From Jiulongibacter sediminis (GTDB lineage Bacteria; Bacteroidota; Bacteroidia; Cytophagales; Spirosomataceae), in assembly GCF_001306455.1 (NCBI RefSeq), contig NZ_LGTQ01000005.1, positions 124,001 to 188,000 of the forward strand: a stretch of 64,000 nt of DNA, written 5' to 3'. A program made the translations under genes and the position numbers. Position 1 is the stretch's first letter. Each line of letters begins with the position of its first letter. Under the pieces are notes generated by a model. That model saw only the letters and a list, made by a program, of their open reading frames with translations. It did no database searches and was not told the DNA's origin. Below, piece by piece: positions 44,598 to 53,391 of the stretch.

Positions 44598-44627
44598 TTT
44601 TTAGTTTGATTTATTTTTAAATGAACT

Positions 44628-44635
44628 CAAAGCTA
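44628..44635 (-). promoter_or_regulatory. -7 box of the glsA promoter
   Basis: Minus strand TAGCTTTG, an exact TAnnTTTG box, leader about 24 nt. No clear -33 TTG. Confidence 0.45.
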
Positions 44636-44664
44636 AACTAAAAATATGGATGGAAAATGTCTTT

Positions 44665-45768
44665 TCAATACCCAAACCTGTTTTTGAGTTTATTGATCGG
44701 CTTTTCAAAAAGAAACCACGAGAGTGAGGCTAGTACCACCACAATCAGGTAAAGAAAGATGATTTTGAAAGGAACAGAATTCAACATGGCATTGCCTGAC
44801 TCTTCAAAACGATGAAGTATTTTAACAACCGGGCTCCATTTTATCGGGTGGTACTCGTTATAAATAAAATTGTGCAAGATGTAAATACCGTAACTGATTT
44901 TGCCAATGTAAACCAGTGGACTCCATTCAAAAAACGATTTAAGAACACGTTTAGGTGGGGCAATTAAAAAGCCAATCAAAGTCAATGAAAGAATGGTTTC
45001 AGAAAGACGAAGGAAGATGACTGAAACCTCATTATGACCACCTCCGAGTTTTTTGATGAGCAATACACAGAAAGCGTATTGCATAACTCCCAGGAACAAA
45101 TTCAGAGGCTTTTCAAAGTGTTTGAGCCAGTTGGTCATTTGATAGTACTTCCAGAAAGCCAGTAAACCGCCGGCAGCAAAAGCATCTAAACAGGCTGGCA
45201 TTAAAACATAAGGTCTAATCCAGCTTTGACCCGAAAAAAAGAAGTAAGCTCTCAACGCTACAGCCAAAGCAATGAGGAAATACATCGTTTTTTGTAGATT
45301 TTTCAGAGGTAGAAATAAGATGACAAACGGGAAAAAGAGGTAAAACTGCTCCTCAACAGCTAAAGACCAAAGGTGGTCCACTGAGCCCAGCCAGCTTGCA
45401 TGAAAGGCAATGTAGTTATTGCTCATATAACTCGCCAACCAGCCAATCTTACTTCTTACGGGTTCAATATTCAAAATGAACAGTACAGCCAACGTTAGAT
45501 AGTATACTGGGAAAATGCGGATAGTTCGGCGAATGTAAAACTGACGAAGAGAGAACCCATGACCTTTACCGGCGATGGCGTCCTTCTCTTTTGCTTTCAA
45601 AAGAATACGGGTGATCAGAAAACCACTCAGGACAAAAAACATGCAAACCCCTAGATAAGATGCCGGAAAACCGAGCTGATCACCTGACCAATGGTCTGCC
45701 AATACTAGTGTTACCGCCAGAAAGCGGAGCCCGTCAAGTGATTTTATATATCCGGTTTTATCTGACAT
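44665..45768 (-). CDS. Acyltransferase family 3 (OafA/YrhL-like)
   Basis: 367 residues with about ten membrane spans. Motifs: IKSLDGLRFLAVTLVLADHW at the N-terminus (conserved His near residue 22), FYIRRTIRIFPVYYL, and SLAVEEQFYLFFP. These enzymes O-acetylate or acylate cell-surface sugars, taking the acyl group across the membrane. The first base of its start overlaps the last base of the preceding membrane protein gene, and it is the last gene of a three-gene surface-glycan run. Confidence 0.92.
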   Translation of the reverse strand: MSDKTGYIKSLDGLRFLAVTLVLADHWSGDQLGFPASYLGVCMFFVLSGFLITRILLKAKEKDAIAGKGHGFSLRQFYIRRTIRIFPVYYLTLAVLFILNIEPVRSKIGWLASYMSNNYIAFHASWLGSVDHLWSLAVEEQFYLFFPFVILFLPLKNLQKTMYFLIALAVALRAYFFFSGQSWIRPYVLMPACLDAFAAGGLLAFWKYYQMTNWLKHFEKPLNLFLGVMQYAFCVLLIKKLGGGHNEVSVIFLRLSETILSLTLIGFLIAPPKRVLKSFFEWSPLVYIGKISYGIYILHNFIYNEYHPIKWSPVVKILHRFEESGNAMLNSVPFKIIFLYLIVVVLASLSWFLFEKPINKLKNRFGY

Positions 45769-47324
45769 TACCAGTTTTTTGGAGCAGATTCGTACGGAAC
45801 CCCCTCAATTCGAATTGTTTTTTGAGCATTATAGATCTTCACCTTTCCATCTGTGAGTTCCAGGTAGTGGAGTTGGTAAATATCAGAAGGGAAGTTGTAA
45901 AGAAATAATTGAGCCGTGCCTTTAGATTGCGACTTAAAGAAAACATAGTCAGGATTAACAGGGACCAATTGATTTGGCGTTGGTCCTTTGGCTAGAACAA
46001 AATTTTCAGATTCAGATCTCAGGTCATTTTCAAAAAAGTCAATGCTCTCTTTTTGAAGTGCGATGCTATCAATCTTTGAAGCGTCTGTGATAAAGCTTTC
46101 TTTCAAGATTGCTTCTGTCAAAGCATTATTCTCAGGTAAGTAGGGCACGCCCAGTAATTGAAGGTTTGTCTGATCGGCCATCCTTTCTCTAAAGGTTGCT
46201 TTAAGGTCATCCAGAAACGAAAACTGAAGATTCAGAAAAACCAGAAGACCAGATACCAAAATAATCGCAAAGGACTTATTTATGGCTTCTATCTTCTCCT
46301 TTTTGATCCAAAAGAAAAGAGTGTTGGCCAGAAGCAAGAGCGAGTAGACTTTATACTTGCTAGTCAATAAAACTTGTCTCTCATAATCACTTCGACTTAC
46401 CGAGATTAATACCATAGTACCCAAATAAAAACTGGTCAGGGCTATATAGCTGAGAAATTCTGTTTGATTATTTTTTCTGAACAATAGCTTAAAGAACAGC
46501 CAAACGGCGAGAATAATATTGATCAATCCAATGATTTGCGTTAAACCCATCGGACTGTTGATATTGGCTATTGGTGTAGCCAAAGAACCCGCCAGAGCGA
46601 AAAGATTAAGGAAGAAATCTTCAAGATGCGGCCTTTTACTCATCCCGAAGCTCTGGAAGCCAATAAAATAGGTGGCTACGAGAACAACATGAATGGCAAG
46701 CCAAATGAGCATCGGTTTACGTTTGCCAATAAAGAAAAGAAGCAAAAGACCAATAGGGGCTGTCAGCAGGCCATTGGCTGACGAATACATGGCCAGAAAA
46801 GAGCTCAGAACCGATAGTACGAACCAGAGCTTTTGCCCCTCTTCTGTAAACTGACTTTTGATCAACAAAAGAAGGGAGCCGACAGAAAGGAAAAGAACCC
46901 AATGGTTTTGCATCCCGGCCATAGCCCAAAGACTGTTTTCAAAAGTGCTGTTATTGAAAATGAAGAGGGCAATTATGAAAAGCAATAGAGCCGGGAACTT
47001 AAACCGTTCTTTGAGGTAAATATAAATACCCAGAAGACCAACCAGAGCCAGCTGACCGGTGTACATCAACGCCTTGTAATTGAGGCGACCGGCAACCCAA
47101 TCTGTATTCAGTGCGGCTATTCTGGTAACACCGATTCGGTGTTCGTTATGAAAGCTGAAAATTTCAAAAAAGCTTTTCAGCTGAAAACCGTCAACAAAGT
47201 TTCTCACGGCGTGATCATCCCAGTGAGGTACATCTACTCCGTATTTGTAAATTGACCAAAATGAGCTTAATACCAGTAAGCCAGTAAGAAGATAAAAGGC
47301 AATATTTTTAGATTTTTCAGTCAT
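45768..47324 (-). CDS. Multi-span membrane protein, GT-C-like
   Basis: 518 residues with about ten to twelve spans and a soluble C-terminal tail (from about residue 390). After the first span lies VDVPHWDDHAVRNF (about 29-42) with two adjacent acidic residues, then HNEHR, reminiscent of the acidic first-loop motif of GT-C glycosyltransferases, but the family cannot be named from sequence alone. It shares 1-bp overlaps with both neighbours (a GT39-like transferase and an acyltransferase), so all three probably modify one envelope polymer or lipid. Confidence 0.75.
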   Translation of the reverse strand: MTEKSKNIAFYLLTGLLVLSSFWSIYKYGVDVPHWDDHAVRNFVDGFQLKSFFEIFSFHNEHRIGVTRIAALNTDWVAGRLNYKALMYTGQLALVGLLGIYIYLKERFKFPALLLFIIALFIFNNSTFENSLWAMAGMQNHWVLFLSVGSLLLLIKSQFTEEGQKLWFVLSVLSSFLAMYSSANGLLTAPIGLLLLFFIGKRKPMLIWLAIHVVLVATYFIGFQSFGMSKRPHLEDFFLNLFALAGSLATPIANINSPMGLTQIIGLINIILAVWLFFKLLFRKNNQTEFLSYIALTSFYLGTMVLISVSRSDYERQVLLTSKYKVYSLLLLANTLFFWIKKEKIEAINKSFAIILVSGLLVFLNLQFSFLDDLKATFRERMADQTNLQLLGVPYLPENNALTEAILKESFITDASKIDSIALQKESIDFFENDLRSESENFVLAKGPTPNQLVPVNPDYVFFKSQSKGTAQLFLYNFPSDIYQLHYLELTDGKVKIYNAQKTIRIEGVPYESAPKNW

Positions 47325-49054
47325 TAATAGCGGTAGTGGTCACCTTTGAAATCAAACAACAGAATTTGACTACCATCACTTTTTCTAAGGTACACTTTAT
47401 CTTTTTCCTGAGTGTCTATTTTTTGAGGTGTAGTATTGTCCTTAGGCAAATAAAAATTCACCAGTTGGGCGTCAATTACACTTGGTATTTGTTCGCCATC
47501 TTCCAAATAAAATGAATCTGACGGATGAACGACTGTATCACCGTCAGCCGCCATTTCTACTATTTTATCTGCAATTATAGGGTAGGGGTTCTCTTCTCTT
47601 GGAATTGGGTAATCAGAAAAATATCTCGGTTGGGTGTCCGTATAGACTTTTGAGATCAATACCCCGACATAAATAACTTGCAAGAGTATGCCTGCCCAAA
47701 CCCAAGGCTTCCAGCTCAATTTTTGATCTAACAAAGTCTTATAAATATGAACCGTCAAAATCAGACAGAAAGCATATGCAAAACCTGCGTATCGGGTTAT
47801 TACCCGGAAGGTATTGTCATCCTGAATTGCGTAAAGAGCTAAGAAAACAATCGGAATCAGGGATAGAAGAAGAATGAAAACGACGAATTCTTTTTTGTCC
47901 GAAGACTTCAATAAATACCATAGCCCTATGATTGAGAGCCCGGTATTAAGAATAAAAACAGGAAGGAAAAGTTGTTGCCCTCTGCTTAAAGCTATGAGGC
48001 CCAAAAAGGAAATAAGGCCAATGGTATGTTTTAAATTTACTTTTATTGAAGTTCTCCAAACGAGAAAATTGCCGACTAAAACAGCAAAGGCTATGACTCC
48101 AAGCTTCTTGCCGTTAACGTGGTTGTAGAAGCCGTCAATTTGAATAAATAGGGCCGAAATGACATGTCTAATTTGTAGAACAACACTTGAGAAGCTCGTT
48201 TTGGATAAGAATTCATACGGTGAGGCCTCAGCTTTCTCATTATAAACTCTTACCGAATTACTGACATACTCAAAAATATAAGCACCGCCTTCGGTATTTA
48301 ACCACCAAATCACAGTCAGAAAGGGAATGACCATGGCGAGTGCGTATCCGATGAATTGGGGCCATTTTCTGTAATAAATGATGAGAAAAATAAAATGAAT
48401 AAAGAAAAGAGAGATGGTGGATAGGTGATTTAACTCGCAAATAGCTGCGGCAAAACCGTAACCCAAAATAAGCAACCACCATTGGGAAGACTTAAACTCT
48501 GCCTTCAAAAGCTTTAGAAACCAATGGGTAGCCAGAAGGGCAAAGAAAAATAAGACACCATAATTTCTCGCTACCTGGGCATACGAAATATAAAATGGCG
48601 AAATAGTCGCTAAACCAGCCGTTATTAATGCCAGATTTGAACTGCCGAAATGTTCTTTGACAAAGAAAAATATCAATGGCACAATAGCCAGTGTGAATAT
48701 CAATGGCAGCATTCTCAAAGACATATCTGATACTCCGAAGAGTTTTGTCCACCAGTGAAGTAGGTATGTGAAAAAAGCTCCGTTTCCGGTGTCTACTCTG
48801 GCGATGGCATCATAGAACCCATCAGTGCCTTTTGGTGACCAAAACTCTTGAGCCGTAAAAGACTCACCATTGGGCTTTCTAACAGAGTCTTTTTGGTTAT
48901 TGCCTTGGTATGCAGTGAATTGACTTACAAAAAGGCTATATTTTTCATCGCCGGCTATTCCGAATTTGTCAATGCCATGAAATCGAAGAACAAAACCCAC
49001 CAGCATCAAAAACAGTAAAGCCAGATATTGATTTTTTTGACAGAGGAGGTTCAT
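47324..49054 (-). CDS. GT39/ArnT-like membrane glycosyltransferase
   Basis: 576 residues, about eleven membrane spans, with the first-loop acidic motif GIAGDEKYSLFV (about 32-43) typical of GT-C enzymes of the PMT_2/ArnT group. A soluble C-terminal domain follows (about 480-576). Such enzymes transfer a sugar from a polyprenyl phosphate donor to a lipid or protein outside the inner membrane. First gene of the run with the unknown membrane protein and acyltransferase; promoter box at 49096-49103. Confidence 0.85.
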   Translation of the reverse strand: MNLLCQKNQYLALLFLMLVGFVLRFHGIDKFGIAGDEKYSLFVSQFTAYQGNNQKDSVRKPNGESFTAQEFWSPKGTDGFYDAIARVDTGNGAFFTYLLHWWTKLFGVSDMSLRMLPLIFTLAIVPLIFFFVKEHFGSSNLALITAGLATISPFYISYAQVARNYGVLFFFALLATHWFLKLLKAEFKSSQWWLLILGYGFAAAICELNHLSTISLFFIHFIFLIIYYRKWPQFIGYALAMVIPFLTVIWWLNTEGGAYIFEYVSNSVRVYNEKAEASPYEFLSKTSFSSVVLQIRHVISALFIQIDGFYNHVNGKKLGVIAFAVLVGNFLVWRTSIKVNLKHTIGLISFLGLIALSRGQQLFLPVFILNTGLSIIGLWYLLKSSDKKEFVVFILLLSLIPIVFLALYAIQDDNTFRVITRYAGFAYAFCLILTVHIYKTLLDQKLSWKPWVWAGILLQVIYVGVLISKVYTDTQPRYFSDYPIPREENPYPIIADKIVEMAADGDTVVHPSDSFYLEDGEQIPSVIDAQLVNFYLPKDNTTPQKIDTQEKDKVYLRKSDGSQILLFDFKGDHYRY

Positions 49055-49095
49055 TCAGGAGAGGTCTTCTTGGAGGCTTTTGATTAAGATGCAGG

Positions 49096-49103
49096 CAAAG
49101 CTA
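49096..49103 (-). promoter_or_regulatory. -7 box for the surface-glycan run
   Basis: Minus strand TAGCTTTG, an exact TAnnTTTG box about 42 bp before the GT39 ATG. It abuts the stop of the OmpA gene, so the -33 region lies inside that coding sequence. Confidence 0.45.
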
Positions 49104-49104
49104 A

Positions 49105-51171
49105 TCACATTTTGAGAATGGTAAACTCTACGCGTCGGTTTTTCTGACGAAGCTCTGGGGTGGCATTGCTGGAGACTGGCCGCATGGGCCCCCATGATTT
49201 GGTTTCTATTCTTGTCTCATCAATCTGACCACGTTTTACCATATAATCCCTGACAGCGTTCACCCGGTTTTCTGCCAACTGCACGTTTAGTGTAAAGTCT
49301 CCCTGATTATCGGTGTATCCCTCCAAAAGTATCTCCATATCAGGGTACTGTTTCATAAGCTTGATCAATTTGTCGACTTCGGCAAAAGACTCCGGCCGGA
49401 TATCATAAAGACCCTGATCAAAGTTTACATTTTTCAGGATCATATTATAACCCGCCTTGAGAGGTATCATCTCAAAGTCTTTAATAATTTCTTTGTAATC
49501 AGTAATAGCCGCGAGGTCAAGTGAATCTTCTATTTCCATGTAACCATCTTTGTCAAGATCAAAATCATAAACGCTGCCTGCCGGTATCATTGCGGAATAT
49601 TCGCCGGTTTCACGATTGAATTTGAGGTCAATATTTGACTTGCTTATGCTGTCATTTCGAGCGACAATTTGCAAAGGCAAATTCACTCCATCACCTGTAG
49701 AGGCATCAAAAATACGGCCTTTGACAATGACCATTGCCTCCGGCTTAATTGACTCAAATAGTTCAATTTTGAAAATGTCTTCTCCTCCGATTGAATTGTC
49801 TTTTGAGCTTAGATAGGCGTAATCTCCGGAAGCCGGTATTGAAAAATAACCATCCCATTTTGAGGAGTTAATCTGTGGGCCAAGATTTAGTGGTTCTGAC
49901 CAGTTTGTCCAGGTATCGTCAAGTCTTCGACTAACAAAAATATCTGCTTCCCCATAGCCCGGATGTCCTTTGCTATTGAAATACAGTGTTTTCATATCCG
50001 CCGAAAGAAATGGTGATCCTTCATTATCGGCGGTATTGATTACATTACCCATGTTTACCGGAGTGGAGTAACTTCCATTGGCTTCCAGAAAGCTGACATA
50101 TAGGTCTTTGCCACCAAATGTCTGACTTCTCTGCAAACCCATAATTAAAACTTTTTCGTCATGGCTGATGGCGTATTCGGTGCGGATTTCAGTAAGATTG
50201 GTTATAGGATTTCGCTCGCCGATAGCCTGAAAATTATTGATTTCAACTTTCTCGGGCATACTCCAACTATTGCCTGAGAAACGGGTTTTTGAGAGACCTG
50301 CCAATAATTTGCCGCTGGGGTGATAAACGTTTAGAATGAAGAGCGAATTGCCATCGGCTGAGGCGGTGGCAGCGGCATTATCTAATTCATTATTGATCGG
50401 TTTTCCTATGTTTTCAGGCCTGTTCCAATGACCTGTATCGTTCAATTTTGAAAACCAGATGTCTTGCCCAACAGGACCGTCGTCATTTTTTTTTGTTTTC
50501 AGGTTTTCGGGATGATCGAGACGTGTAAAGTATAGCGTTTGCCCATCTGGAGTAATAATGGGAGCAACCTCACCGTAAGCAGAATTGACTATATCGCCAA
50601 GGTTTTGCTTTTTCAAACCCTTTGGTATGTCGTTGGCCAAATTTATTTCGAACTCAATAGGTTTATCTGAATCAGAAATGGCGATGGCATCATATTGTTT
50701 TAACCCCTTTGAGATTCTGTGATTAATTAAAAGCTTGATCGCATTAATTTTTTCTGCCGGCGGTTCATCTACATTAACTCGCCAAAACCTCTTTCTGGCA
50801 TTGGGGACATTACCTTTACTTTGATAAAGCAGGTACTCCTGACCTGCTTCGTCATAGCCAAAAATACGGGCTACAGCACCGGGGTTCCAGTTCTCTATGA
50901 CTGCAACTTGCCTTATGTTAATTGCTTTTTCAAAACCTACCTTGACGTAATCTTCACCAAAATCAGACCCGTTAGGTTGCCATGCACAAGGGGTTTCTGT
51001 CATTTGTGGATAAATACTCGGTTTGCCAAGAAGTTGAATAGCCCGGTTTTTAGGACTGTAGAATTGATCAGTATGCTCAGAGGAAACCTCAAGAACCTTG
51101 TCTGCCCATAATACCTCTTGTGCAAATGTGGCAGGTATGACCAGTAAGAGGAAGATTATTTTTTTTAGCAT
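49105..51171 (-). CDS. OmpA-family protein with PD40 repeats
   Basis: 688 residues from ATG 51171 (signal MLKKIIFLLLVIPATFA). An upstream ATG at 51225 is in frame but lies upstream of the promoter box, so it is rejected. The N-terminal domain looks like a discoidin-type or lectin fold (about 25-170). WD40-like PD40 beta-propeller repeats follow (about 215-455: PDGQTLYFTRLD, SADGNSLFILN, SADMKTLYFNSKG, SGDYAYLSSKDN), then a carboxypeptidase-regulatory-like Ig domain. The end is an OmpA peptidoglycan-binding domain (about 575-688: VNFDQGLYDIRPES, LLEGYTDNQGD, NRVNAVRDYMV). An outer-membrane protein tied to peptidoglycan. Confidence 0.9.
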   Translation of the reverse strand: MLKKIIFLLLVIPATFAQEVLWADKVLEVSSEHTDQFYSPKNRAIQLLGKPSIYPQMTETPCAWQPNGSDFGEDYVKVGFEKAINIRQVAVIENWNPGAVARIFGYDEAGQEYLLYQSKGNVPNARKRFWRVNVDEPPAEKINAIKLLINHRISKGLKQYDAIAISDSDKPIEFEINLANDIPKGLKKQNLGDIVNSAYGEVAPIITPDGQTLYFTRLDHPENLKTKKNDDGPVGQDIWFSKLNDTGHWNRPENIGKPINNELDNAAATASADGNSLFILNVYHPSGKLLAGLSKTRFSGNSWSMPEKVEINNFQAIGERNPITNLTEIRTEYAISHDEKVLIMGLQRSQTFGGKDLYVSFLEANGSYSTPVNMGNVINTADNEGSPFLSADMKTLYFNSKGHPGYGEADIFVSRRLDDTWTNWSEPLNLGPQINSSKWDGYFSIPASGDYAYLSSKDNSIGGEDIFKIELFESIKPEAMVIVKGRIFDASTGDGVNLPLQIVARNDSISKSNIDLKFNRETGEYSAMIPAGSVYDFDLDKDGYMEIEDSLDLAAITDYKEIIKDFEMIPLKAGYNMILKNVNFDQGLYDIRPESFAEVDKLIKLMKQYPDMEILLEGYTDNQGDFTLNVQLAENRVNAVRDYMVKRGQIDETRIETKSWGPMRPVSSNATPELRQKNRRVEFTILKM

Positions 51172-51202
51172 TTTTCCTGTGGGCAAAAAACAACGATAGA
51201 CA

Positions 51203-51210
51203 CAAAAGTA
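51203..51210 (-). promoter_or_regulatory. -7 box of the OmpA gene promoter
   Basis: Minus strand TACTTTTG, an exact TAnnTTTG box 31 bp before ATG 51171. A TTGACA-like element lies nearer than usual. Confidence 0.5.
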
Positions 51211-51276
51211 AAAAAAGGATGTCAATCGATTTTCAATAAAATAGACGTAAAACTCTTAAGATTGTTACACTTTTAT

Positions 51277-51328
51277 CAGAAAACCTTCGTGAAACTCGGT
51301 GATGATGGATTTGTAAACGGGTTTTCTG
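51277..51328. repeat. Inverted repeat in the OmpA / DUF922 intergenic region
   Basis: CAGAAAACC (51277-51285) and GGTTTTCTG (51320-51328), perfect, with a 34-nt loop, between the divergent OmpA and DUF922-like genes. It could be regulatory; nothing else definite is seen in that 273-bp gap apart from the promoter box and the AT-rich palindrome CTTTTAAAAG. Confidence 0.35.
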
Positions 51329-51444
51329 AAATTTTAACGTTTAAAATAGCTTTTGTGTGACTTACACGGGACCTTTTAAAAGTTGGTTGTAAAAAAGACA
51401 GTTTTTTGTTGATTGCTCGTTAATTTCATTGTTGATCAGCCAGT

Positions 51445-52503
51445 TTGACCTTGAGAATACTGTTTCTTCTATGTTTTTGCTTTCCTGCGTTTTCGCAGGT
51501 GTCGCTTCAGCTAAAATCTGAGGTGTACAGCTTTGAGGCTGAGGATTATTACATTGCGGCTGTTCAAGACGAACGTGTTTCTCAATATTTTCTGGGTAAG
51601 GTGTTTTTAAGAAATCAATCTTTGACTGATCTACTGATTGACGGTGGGACTGAAAATGCTTTCCTCAATAATACCCGCCAAGGTTTCAGGCAAAATCGCA
51701 ATGGCGTTCCTTTAATTATTAAAATTGAGGTGCTGGCCTTCAGCGAAAAAAGAAATAGCAATGGGCTCATTGATGGCTACTCAGAAATGAAGCTAAAGGT
51801 TTTTGGTGTGCTGGAGCAAGATACCCTTGAACTCTGTTCGCCACGAAGTAGCAACAGGTATAATCGCTCTTTGGGTACTGCTCATGAGCTGGCTTATGAG
51901 CCTCTATTGAGACAAATGTGGGTCTCCTGTATCGAATACTTGAATGGCTATGTTGCAAATTCTGTCAATCGCCTTGAGCTTTTCAATACCGGTTCTGAAA
52001 TCATTATTGAGCCTTTTTCTACTCAAAATAGAGGTGATACCGTTCATTATTTTTCCCGGAAGGTAACCTGGAATGATTTCAAAGGAAGACCGCCGATGGC
52101 CTCAAAATTTGCTGCTGCCATTTTTCCGAGTATTGGAATTGGCACCAAACTAACGATCCGTAATCGTAAACTTGTAGCGATTATTAAGCCTCAGGTGTTT
52201 ATGATTCCCAGCCAAAGCTGGGTTAAATCGGGGAGTTTGAATTCTTCAGCTTTAAGACATGAGCAACTCCATTTTGATATCACTAAAGTTGTGATGGACA
52301 GGCTTATTGAAAAGTTAAAAAAGATTGAAGCAAATACTATGGATGATCTCAGTAGTATGATTCAGTATGAATATTTACAATCTTTCAGAGAGATGAATAA
52401 GCTTCAGCAACAGTATGATGATGAGTCAAGGCATAATCTTGACAGGGCGGGTCAGGCGAAATGGGAGGAGAAAGTTCAGAATTGGCTTAGAGAGGGCTCC
52501 TGA
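51445..52503 (+). CDS. Exported DUF922-like putative zinc protease
   Basis: 352 residues. It begins at a TTG (51445; another TTG at 51451 is equally possible, with no ATG available) followed by a signal peptide (ILFLLCFCFPAFSQ). The C-terminal half carries the DUF922 pattern: RKVTWNDFKGRPP, HEQLHFDI (HExxH, near residue 273) and YDDESRHNLDRAGQAKWEEKV near the end. DUF922 proteins are predicted Zn-dependent proteases; activity is unproven. The N-terminal half is unassigned. The stop is 3 bp from the stop of the convergent PAS-LuxR gene. Confidence 0.75.
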   Translation: MTLRILFLLCFCFPAFSQVSLQLKSEVYSFEAEDYYIAAVQDERVSQYFLGKVFLRNQSLTDLLIDGGTENAFLNNTRQGFRQNRNGVPLIIKIEVLAFSEKRNSNGLIDGYSEMKLKVFGVLEQDTLELCSPRSSNRYNRSLGTAHELAYEPLLRQMWVSCIEYLNGYVANSVNRLELFNTGSEIIIEPFSTQNRGDTVHYFSRKVTWNDFKGRPPMASKFAAAIFPSIGIGTKLTIRNRKLVAIIKPQVFMIPSQSWVKSGSLNSSALRHEQLHFDITKVVMDRLIEKLKKIEANTMDDLSSMIQYEYLQSFREMNKLQQQYDDESRHNLDRAGQAKWEEKVQNWLREGS

Positions 52504-52506
52504 CAT

Positions 52507-53247
52507 TTAATCAATCAAATAATTTTCATGACAAAAGCTGATCAGGTGAGCTACGCCATTGACATCAAATCGCTTAAAAAGTGGAGCAATTCTCTTTTCA
52601 ATTGCTGAAATAGTTACATTTTGCTCCGCGGCAATCTGCTTATAACTTTTACCTTGAGCCAATAGGCCAACGGTTTCCTTTTCTTTTAATGAAATGGTTA
52701 GGTTACTGAAAAGGTCTTTGTTGAGTTTATCTTCAAAATTATCCTTTTTTGGGCCATAGGTAGAATACTGCATTACCTTTCCGAATTTCAGATTTCGGTT
52801 GATCATTGAGCGGCAAATGATTTCTGTTATTTTTCCATCAAGTGTCTTAAAGACATTGACATTGGCCACCAGAGGAACCTCCCGTCCGTCTTTATGATAT
52901 TTTTTGAGTTGCATGGAGTAACCGTGAAGTTCCAGATCCTCTGATTGAATTGCAATGTATTGCAAAGCCTGCTGATTAAGCTCATTAGTGAAACTTGCAA
53001 ATTCTTCAGTGGTTATGGCAATGTAGAGGTGCATGTTCATTTCCTCATTACCATACCCCAAAACCTCGGGCCACCCGTCAGCGTAAACAATCCGATCTTC
53101 GATGAAAGAATAGATAAAAATAGCTTCCTCCGGGAATCGGAAAAATTTCTTGCTCAGCTCCTTATTTCGGGGACTTCTGGAATCCGCGGTTAAATCGGTA
53201 AGAATGGTGGAAAGGCTGCTGGAGTAGTTATTAATTCTTTGCTGCAT
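52507..53247 (-). CDS. PAS-LuxR transcriptional regulator
   Basis: 246 residues. A PAS-like sensor domain (about 35-150: FRFPEEAIFIYSFIEDRIVYADGWPEVLGYGNEEM, then YHKDGREVPLVANVNVFKTLDGKITEIICRS) is joined to a C-terminal LuxR helix-turn-helix (about 185-240: LKEKETVGLLAQGKSYKQIAAEQNVTISAIEKRI). No receiver domain, so it may respond to a small ligand or cofactor bound by PAS. A perfect 14-bp palindrome lies 25 bp upstream of its start and could be its own operator. Confidence 0.87.
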   Translation of the reverse strand: MQQRINNYSSSLSTILTDLTADSRSPRNKELSKKFFRFPEEAIFIYSFIEDRIVYADGWPEVLGYGNEEMNMHLYIAITTEEFASFTNELNQQALQYIAIQSEDLELHGYSMQLKKYHKDGREVPLVANVNVFKTLDGKITEIICRSMINRNLKFGKVMQYSTYGPKKDNFEDKLNKDLFSNLTISLKEKETVGLLAQGKSYKQIAAEQNVTISAIEKRIAPLFKRFDVNGVAHLISFCHENYLID

Positions 53248-53271
53248 TCAAACGTAGTGGTTTTGTATAGC

Positions 53272-53285
53272 TAATCTATAGATTA
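53272..53285. promoter_or_regulatory. Palindrome upstream of the PAS-LuxR gene
   Basis: TAATCTATAGATTA is a perfect 14-bp palindrome located 25 bp before the start codon, a likely position for a repressor or autoregulator site. Confidence 0.45.
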
Positions 53286-53391
53286 AAACTGAGGAAATCC
53301 ACAGTTGTTTTACGTTATGATCAGTGCCTACCTTTGAGGCACAATCCAGAAACACCTCTTCAATGTTTCCAGAGTAGCCTTCCTGCTTACT

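Noticed and set aside
51172-51225. Longer OmpA-family protein starting at 51225
   Set aside because: The extension has no signal-peptide logic and lies across the promoter box at 51203-51210.
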